A stretch of DNA of 16,551 bases, taken from assembly GCA_015679605.1 (NCBI GenBank), contig JAAAVE010000356.1:1-16551 (forward strand), in the 5' to 3' direction. This document shows positions 8,374 to 16,551 of the stretch, one piece after another (position 1 is the first letter of the stretch; each line of letters opens with the position of its first letter). This DNA is from Podila epigama. Taxonomy: Eukaryota; Mortierellomycota; Mortierellomycetes; Mortierellales; Mortierellaceae. A program made the position numbers and the translations under genes. The notes under the pieces were generated by a model. The model was given only the letters and a program-made list of their open reading frames with translations, was not told the origin of the DNA and made no database searches.

Positions 8374-9443
8374 TTACCGCCTTCGTGCTTGTGCTAAGGC
8401 TACAATCGCGTCAACCTGCCCTTCGATCGTCAGATGTGAAGTGTCAAGCTCAACAGCATCTGCTGCCTTTTTAAGAGGTGATATCTTGCGTGTTCGATCA
8501 AGTGTATCCCGACGTTCAAGATCCTTTCGCACCTCTTCAACATCAAGCGCACCCGATGTTGGATCGGCTCCGTTTCGAATCAGTTCCTCTAGTCGACGTT
8601 CTGCGCGTACACGACTATCCGCAACCAAGAAAATCTTTAAATTTGCATTTGGAAGGACCACGGTTCCAATGTCGCGTCCATCCATCACTAGACCAGCCTT
8701 CACTGGCGTTTGGTTCGATGTGGGAACATTCTCATCATCGACTGCTCCAATGTTTCGCACCTTGTTCAACACGGCGTCACGCACGTCGCCAATAGCAGCC
8801 ACAGCCGAGACATATTTGGATACATTTCCAGTCCTGATTTCTGCAGACACGTCCTTTGAATCTAGGAACACACGCGTCGTTGGTAGCAATGATGTCGATG
8901 AAGGCAAAGATGAGGGTCCACGTGCTGGAAAGATGGTTTCCAAGCCAATCCGTGCCTGCTGTGCAATCGCTGATACCTTGCCTGCATTGACTGGGTCCGA
9001 CGGATCGATCCCTTTTGACAGCGCGGCTAATGTAACCTGTGCAGAGGTAATAAGGTAAATGACGCGACCCTAGCCCAGGTGTTTTGAATGTATATACAGT
9101 TGGAACAAAAGATATAAAGCACGTACGCAGCGGTAAAATGCCCCTGTGTCAATATAATCAAACTCCAGACGTTGTGCTACCATCTTGGCTGTGGTACCTA
9201 ATCGTGTTCAAGTGAATTGGGATGGGTCATGCAAAAAAAAAAAAGGGGTTGGAAATCTGGAAGAGTGGGGTGGGGACAAGTGTTGTACAGGTGTAGCATA
9301 GCAACCTGAGACTATAATCAATTGTGGGCAATACTCTTTCCAGACGCAGCAGGACCATCGATCGCTATCTGAAAGGGTTGACGTTTAGCTGCTGTGGTGT
9401 ACTGTCTGAAGGTGCATATGCGGAATGGCGATAGACGGAGCAT
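8374..9443 (-). CDS. cmk: Bacterial-type cytidylate kinase, predicted mitochondrial
   Basis: Three exons on the minus strand (9443–9335, 9197–9127, 9036–8374) give 280 residues, against about 225 for bacterial Cmk. The product would phosphorylate CMP and dCMP with ATP. The first 25 or so residues (MLRLSPFRICTFRQYTTAAK) look like a mitochondrial presequence. The P-loop GPAASGKS lies at 30–37, followed by TTAK and YIDTGAFYR (51–59), then the DGRDIGTVVLPNA motif (from 179) and the lid region with ERRD (234–237) and KISPLKKAADAVELDT. These belong to the prokaryotic Cmk family (with its larger NMP-binding insert), not the short eukaryotic UMP/CMP kinase family (Ura6). Intron 1 lies within the Ser37 codon of the P-loop. 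Two longer-than-usual segments flank the NMP-binding insert, one just before DGRDIG. An upstream in-frame ATG at 9566 would add 41 residues; I prefer 9443 because a leader starts there. Confidence 0.91.
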
Positions 9444-9763
9444 GTTGACGGAGGATGCAATTGTGAATGGCGAAGGGAGGTGAAAGTGGAGAGTGAAGAA
9501 GAGTGCGCGTGAGAGTGGAGATAAATTTCCTTTTCGTCGATCCGATCTGTTCTGACTGACGGTCACACTCTATTCTTTCTTTTCTCAGGGAAAAAGAAAA
9601 GGCACTCTACAATAAACAATCCAACCCATTCATTCATTCATCCATCTATCCATCCACCTTGGCCACTTCATTCCACTTCAACCTTTAAAAGCGGGAATCA
9701 GATCTCACGCCGAGCACTTGACACGGATAAGCAAACCAGATACAAAAAAGAAAAAACACCAGG
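9444..9763. promoter_or_regulatory. Divergent promoter between cytidylate kinase and membrane-protein genes
   Basis: A 320-base region between two start codons pointing away from each other. It contains a CATT/CATC tract (9627–9656) and A-rich stretches leading to the plus-strand ATG. Shared regulation of the two genes is plausible from geometry alone. Confidence 0.6.
9627..9656. repeat. CATT/CATC short tandem repeat in divergent promoter
   Basis: Three CATT units followed by CATCC/CTATC units, resembling the tract at 454–499 upstream of the SFP1-like gene. Simple-sequence DNA; a regulatory role is only a possibility. Confidence 0.7.
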
Positions 9764-10677
9764 ATGTCCGATCCAACTAGAGTCTCTCAATACTACCGTA
9801 AAAAGTTGGAACAACACGAGTTGACGCCCGAGGAGTGGGTCGCCGTGCGGTACGCGGTTGTCAAGCATACTGCGATTGGTAGGAAAAAAAATATAAACTA
9901 CATATAATGGTGGACGCTCATTGCATAATCCGAGGCAAAGGAAACTGGAGGTCTTCTTTGATGCTGACAAGTATATCAACGTAACAACTAGCTGCCGCTA
10001 CAACCGTGACCTTGGGCAGTGCAGCATTCTTTTATGGTAATGATATGTATCCAGGGCGTTTTTTCTTAGCAAACAGAACATTAGTGATAGGCAACTGACA
10101 TAAAGAGTTTCCTTCAATTTCACCTCACATAGCTCGTTCACGGTCTCTTACTCGAGCCCAGTCGCTAATTGCAGCCACAAGTACGCTTTTACCCTAGCAT
10201 GCACTTTGTGTCTACTCGACTTGTCAAGCACTCAACATTAATTGACACCGCCTCCAACTTGTTTCTTGCATATTCCTTTTTTAGCTGGTAATGTGATTGG
10301 ACTGACCGTCGGCGCGGCCATCGCCTTGGAATCAGGCATGAAGACGATAGAACAGAGATTACAAGGATCTGGATCAGAGTTGCTTTACCTCATGGATCGA
10401 TACTCGTAAGTCGTCTCATCATTTCTATTTATGCTTCAAAATCCTTACAGATGCATCCGTAGGGGTTTTTTTCTCTCTCCCCTTTGACTAGTGTCGCTCG
10501 CCCATTGACACCGTGGTCCACTCATATGTATATTTTAGAAAAGCAACATTGAGGGAGAAACTTGGCGACAAGGAAGATCTGGCTTTAGGCGAGTCCTCGT
10601 CCTCGTCTTTACTCGAGAGCCAAACAGTGACCCCACGGATGATTGGCGTTCAAGACTCGGAGAGCAATCGGTCATAG
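9764..10677 (+). CDS. Small two-helix membrane protein, function unknown
   Basis: Five exons (9764–9878, 9992–10036, 10133–10180, 10285–10405, 10539–10677), all with GT–AG borders and matching phases, give 155 residues. The N-terminus (1–35) is soluble and charged, with LTPEEWVAVRYAVVKH. Hydrophobic helix 1 spans about 36–54 and a second Ala/Gly-rich hydrophobic helix about 64–84. They are joined by a short basic loop (RSRSLTRAQ). The tail is charged, with five consecutive serines. There is no obvious cleavable signal peptide. The hairpin layout loosely recalls small mitochondrial or ER hairpin proteins such as OCIA-domain proteins, but I cannot assign a family. The gene is divergent from the cytidylate kinase gene and its stop is 142 bases from that of RRG9. 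Exon 2 (45 nt) and exon 3 (48 nt) are unusually small and symmetric in phase. Confidence 0.7.
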
Positions 10678-10819
10678 ATCACATCGACGTAGTTATAATG
10701 TCTGATGATAAAAACTCCATGTATTCAAATATGTCTATGTTACAAGTAATCGTGGAAGGGAGGGACCAAAATAGAAGAGTCCATGCAAAAATGAAGAAAA
10801 AGAAAAAGAGTCACCTATC

Positions 10820-11935
10820 TCACAAGGATCGTTTAGGAGCCCCCAATTTTGGACGGGATGGCATTTCCTTGGCCTTTTGAAGTTTTCCTTCGTTCTTCTT
10901 GAGCCATAGGGCATGTCGTTCCGCTTTCAGTCGCTCTAAACTTGCAGATACGTTCGCCTTTCGTGCCCGTGTCCTTACAAGATCCTGCTCTAGTGCTCGT
11001 TCAGGAGATGGTTGGAAATCTGTCCTAAGGATTTTAGCAACAGACTCGATTCCAATGTTGAAATGGCTTGACAACTTTGGCGTCGTCCACTCGTCAGGAA
11101 ACTAGAAACCGAAACAAAAACAAACAATTAGTCAATGTTATTCCATGAATAAGAATCCTGAGTGATCCATCTGCAAAAGAAAACTTCCAGAGTAAAGTCT
11201 CTACATGCTGCAAAATACCTGTTTTCTTAGATACCGGATCTCATCCATGGCTTGTCGAGTCACCTTACGCTTTGGGTTCCATGCCTTGCCATGTGTCTTT
11301 GCCTTGAGCGCCATCCTGTGCTTTTTCCATAACGGGATGGGCTCTTCAGATCCATCCTTGGAAGGCAAGTGGAGGTGAGGGTTGGGTGAAAAGTTGATGA
11401 CATTTCCACTGCCTTTACCAAACTTTGCCAACACATCCCGTGATTTTGCTTCGAGGGCATTGTTCTGATCTTCTTTAGTCACTCGCTTGACTGCATATCC
11501 TCCTGCAATTCTGGCCTCGGTCATTTTCTTTGTCAGATTTGCAATCTCTGGTCGTCCTTGAGGGAACACAATGGGTGCACAAGGTATCGGCGAAGGTGCC
11601 CATCCCCAGCGTGCTTGAGCGTCCTTGAATACCTTGGGATCACTAAAGGCGTCTTGTGGTGTTGTCGTGGTCTTGGCACCTTCCTGTGTTTGCAGGCGAG
11701 GTGGTGTGGTTGAAAGGTGCCGCAAACCGTATGCCGAGTATAGTGAACGTTGTCTGAAAGTAACCACGATGGTGGCATGAGTAGCCCTGCCCGTGAGCAT
11801 GATGTGTTGGGAAGTGTAGGAATGTGTTTGAACTGATTGGTGAAGACTTCTGTGTTTGCATGCAAACCCTTTCCTCATAAACTTTCGCTCGCCAAAAAGG
11901 GAAACAATTGCAGCAGTCACAAGAGCTCTGTTCAT
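10820..11935 (-). CDS. RRG9: RRG9/neugrin-family mitochondrial protein
   Basis: Two exons on the minus strand (11935–11219, 11101–10820) joined in phase 0, giving 332 residues from the first ATG. The C-terminal core spans the intron: KRKVTRQAMDEIRYLRKQ, then FPDEWTTPKLSSHFNI, then GIESVAKILRTDFQPSPE. It fits the helix-turn-helix-like signature of yeast Rrg9 and animal neugrin, with a Lys/Arg-rich tail after it. Yeast Rrg9 is needed for respiratory growth and mitochondrial genome maintenance; animal neugrin takes part in mitochondrial 16S rRNA stability. The start is uncertain. An in-frame ATG at 11800 gives 287 residues beginning with a good mitochondrial presequence (Thr/Arg/Ser-rich, then LRHLSTTPPRLQ), and would leave more room for the promoter shared with the DHX35 gene. 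The assignment rests on this motif only, so other mitochondrial ribosome-associated families cannot be fully excluded. Confidence 0.8.
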
Positions 11936-12012
11936 AAGAACAGAAAAGGGTTGGCATTATTCAACCTTCTTGTTTCCTTCAGTCTCTCCATTCACACAGG
12001 CAACGAATAGTA
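11936..12012. promoter_or_regulatory. Compact bidirectional promoter of RRG9 and DHX35 genes
   Basis: Only 77 bases separate the outermost RRG9 ATG from the DHX35 ATG (212 if RRG9 starts at 11800). The segment is T/C-rich toward the DHX35 gene. No TATA box is evident. Confidence 0.6.
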
Positions 12013-14735
<2,723 letters not shown>

Positions 14736-15336
14736 ACTCTGCGCAACGGAGACTTTTTTTTTTTGTAGCGACTGTGGCTAGAGATGACACTTTTATTGTG
14801 ATGCTCTGGACACGCTTAAATGTTCTTGTTTGAAAGTCTTGGACTTGGAGGGTCCCCAACGAGTTCTTTACATTGTTGATAGCCTTGCTGGAAGTTGTGG
14901 CCGTGGAGGACAATACAAAGGATGAAGAGGGCTTTTTCCAATGAACAGTGGAAAAAAGAGACCAACTTTGACGCTTGACAATGTTGTGGAAGTGCAAGTG
15001 TGTGTGGTTGATGATGTAAAAGGACCCTTAACATCTTGAACTTGAAATATTTTTACTTGTCACGGGACCAAAATCCCCCATAAATTTCCCACGGTGTGGG
15101 TAATCGTGGAAAAAAAAAAGTGTTGTGGTGCCCCACATTGACTGATCCGCCTTTTTTTTATTTTTTTATTCTTTTTTTTCTTCATCCACATCATCTCACC
15201 TCCCCCATCACTTCCACACCTCCTCTTTCCTTTTCTTCTCTCCACTCCATCTCAACTGCCTCTTGGTTCTCACTCATTCACCTCTCCTTTCAACCCTCCG
15301 TGTCATCTCTTCCATACCTAATTAACTTTCACCATC
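14736..15336 (+). promoter_or_regulatory. Intergenic region: DHX35 3' end and BCKDHA promoter
   Basis: A gap of about 600 bases between two plus-strand genes. It has a T run at 14754–14764 soon after the DHX35 stop, then a T-rich stretch at about 15151–15181 and a long C/T-rich leader (about 15180–15330) running into the BCKDHA ATG. Minus-strand open frames here (14722–15034) lack domains, splice support or codon bias, so I do not call them genes. Confidence 0.55.
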
Positions 15337-16551
15337 ATGTATTCAAGAATCTCTGCCAGAGCACTTGCCCGTGCCTCCATTCCTGTTCGTGTTGTCAAGG
15401 CTACCCCCGCCTTTGCCACCTCAGCCAAGGTTAGTTATTCTCTGTTTTTTTTCCGCACCTGAGCAAGGAGCTATCAATTGGAATCATTCTTAACTCTCTT
15501 CCATACCTCTTTATCATAAACAACTCCAGACCTTTGCCACATCCGCCATGTCTATGGAAGCCAAGAAGAAGGACAGAGTCAAGGTCCACTTCCCTGGCGC
15601 CTTGGACAGCCACTTCTCGCAAGTCCTTGAGATTCGCGAAAAGATGGATCCCATTGACACTTTCCGCGTTATGGACACTGACGGCAAGGTCCTCGATCCT
15701 TCTCTCGATCCCAAGGTAACGATGAGTGTGTGGGACAGATATTAAAGTTTGCGTATCGTGGGAAATATTAGAGGTGGCTGGGCTGGCCTTTTTTTTTGTG
15801 CTCTGTTCATTTTATTTTTTCTGGTTTTCTATTATACACACCCCAAATCGACTTGGAAAAAATGTAGCTAACCCTCATCACAATTGTGCACAATGGTGGT
15901 CCGTTGATAGGTGACTGAGGAGTTCGCCACCAAGATCTACAAGGACATGTTGACATTGAACGTCATGGATCTTATCCTTTATGAGGCCCAGCGTCAAGGC
16001 CGTATCAGCTTTTACATGACCAATGCTGGAGAGGAGGCTTACATTGGAAGTGCTGCTGCTCTTGATCCTGAGGATGAGATCTTTGGACAGGTAATATAAG
16101 AATGGATAAAAACGAGACATCCTCTTGGGATATGCTTCTTGAACCAATATACTTTCACTCCCCCCACGTTATTAACACTGACATATTTCCTTACCTCCTT
16201 ACTTGTTCAATTGCATGTAATGTAGTACCGTGAGGCTGGTACCTTGTTGTACCGTGGATTCACTCTGGATCAGTTCATGAACCAGTGCTATTCGAACGAT
16301 ATGGATCTTGGAAAGGGTCGTCAGATGCCTGTCCATTACGGATCCAAGGCCCTTCACTTCCAGACAATCTCCTCGCCTTTGGCCACTCAGCTGCCCCAGG
16401 CTTCTGGTGCTGCTTACGCCATCAAGCGCTCCGGACGCAAGAACTGTGTCATGTGCTACTTTGGTGAAGGTGCTGCCAGTGAGGGTGACTTCCATGCTGC
16501 CCTGAACATTGCTGCCACCACCTCTGCGCCCGTCATCTTTTTCTGGTAAGT
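15337..16551 (+). CDS. BCKDHA: Branched-chain 2-oxoacid dehydrogenase E1 alpha subunit, 5' part
   Basis: Four exons are visible (15337–15429, 15530–15715, 15911–16090, 16226–16545). The last ends in phase 2 at a GTAAGT donor that is the final sequence of the window, so the gene continues beyond it. The 259 visible residues begin with a mitochondrial presequence (about 1–40). Residues 186–218 hold [20 protein letters not shown], which separates this family from pyruvate dehydrogenase E1 alpha. GEGAASEGD (233–241) begins the thiamine diphosphate/Mg binding motif; its expected NN residues would lie in the next exon. The enzyme, with E1 beta, oxidatively decarboxylates the 2-oxoacids of Leu, Ile and Val in the mitochondrial matrix. 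Loss of its pathway from some yeasts makes its presence informative. Codon choice is strongly biased (C-ending codons), suggesting good expression. Confidence 0.95.
15410..15550 (+). repeat. 20-base duplication at both exon edges of BCKDHA intron 1
   Basis: The last 20 bases of exon 1 (15410–15429) and bases 15531–15550 at the start of exon 2 match at 17 of 20 positions. Both encode a Phe-Ala-Thr-Ser-Ala pattern in the presequence. The copies flank the 100-nt intron. Confidence 0.8.

Noticed and set aside
8441-9058. Long plus-strand open frame (205 codons) antisense to the cytidylate kinase
   Set aside because: It mirrors the coding frame of the kinase, is Ser/Arg-rich without a domain, and crosses the kinase exon 3 border; the kinase motifs on the other strand explain the openness.
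14754-14764. T run after the DHX35 stop considered as a Pol III or intrinsic terminator
   Set aside because: No tRNA or other Pol III promoter boxes and no hairpin found upstream; T runs are common throughout this intergenic DNA.
15337-16551. Pyruvate dehydrogenase E1 alpha as the identity of the last gene
   Set aside because: The [20 protein letters not shown] segment and GEGAASEGD fit branched-chain E1 alpha, and the N-terminal domain ([12 protein letters not shown]) is that of the branched-chain enzyme.

Overview
The window looks like nuclear DNA from an early-diverging filamentous fungus, most likely Mucoromycota/Mortierellomycotina (Mortierella-like). This placement is an inference. It rests on many short GT–AG introns (86–195 nt), pyrimidine-rich promoters with CATC/CATT tracts, CACCATG-like start contexts, and a set of proteins (DHX35, an RBM26/27 homolog, Sfp1) that fits a fungus keeping genes lost from budding yeasts. 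I see no bacterial operon, transposon, CRISPR array, tRNA or rRNA. All exon models were built by hand from splice signals, frame continuity and remembered family similarity.

Layout. Positions 1–1044 are a pyrimidine-rich upstream region. Positions 1045–3240 (+) encode an SFP1-type zinc-finger regulator of ribosome and growth genes. Positions 3763–4235 (+, 2 exons) encode an unrecognised 94-residue basic protein with a mitochondrial-type leader. It converges on 7932–4549 (−, 5 exons), an RBM26/27 (fission yeast Rmn1-type) RNA-surveillance protein. Positions 9443–8374 (−, 3 exons) encode a bacterial-type cytidylate kinase with a predicted mitochondrial leader. It is transcribed divergently from 9764–10677 (+, 5 exons), a small two-helix membrane protein of unknown function. 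That gene converges on 11935–10820 (−, 2 exons), an RRG9/neugrin-family mitochondrial protein. RRG9 shares a very short divergent promoter with 12013–14735 (+, 7 exons), a DHX35-type DEAH-box helicase. The window ends inside 15337–16551 (+), the 5' part of the branched-chain 2-oxoacid dehydrogenase E1 alpha gene, and stops exactly at a splice donor.

How the genes relate. Two themes recur. The first is nuclear RNA handling and growth control: Sfp1, the RBM26/27 homolog and DHX35. The second is mitochondrial function: the 94-residue protein, cytidylate kinase, RRG9, BCKDHA and perhaps the two-helix membrane protein. Fungal neighbours need not be functionally linked. Still, the cytidylate kinase, membrane protein and RRG9 genes lie side by side and could all act on mitochondrial nucleotide supply or genome expression.

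The strongest item for follow-up is the prokaryotic-type CMP kinase with an apparent mitochondrial presequence, an intron inside its P-loop codons and an unusual insertion before its DGRDIG motif. Next are the two symmetric mini-exons in the membrane-protein gene and the exon-edge duplication around the first BCKDHA intron.
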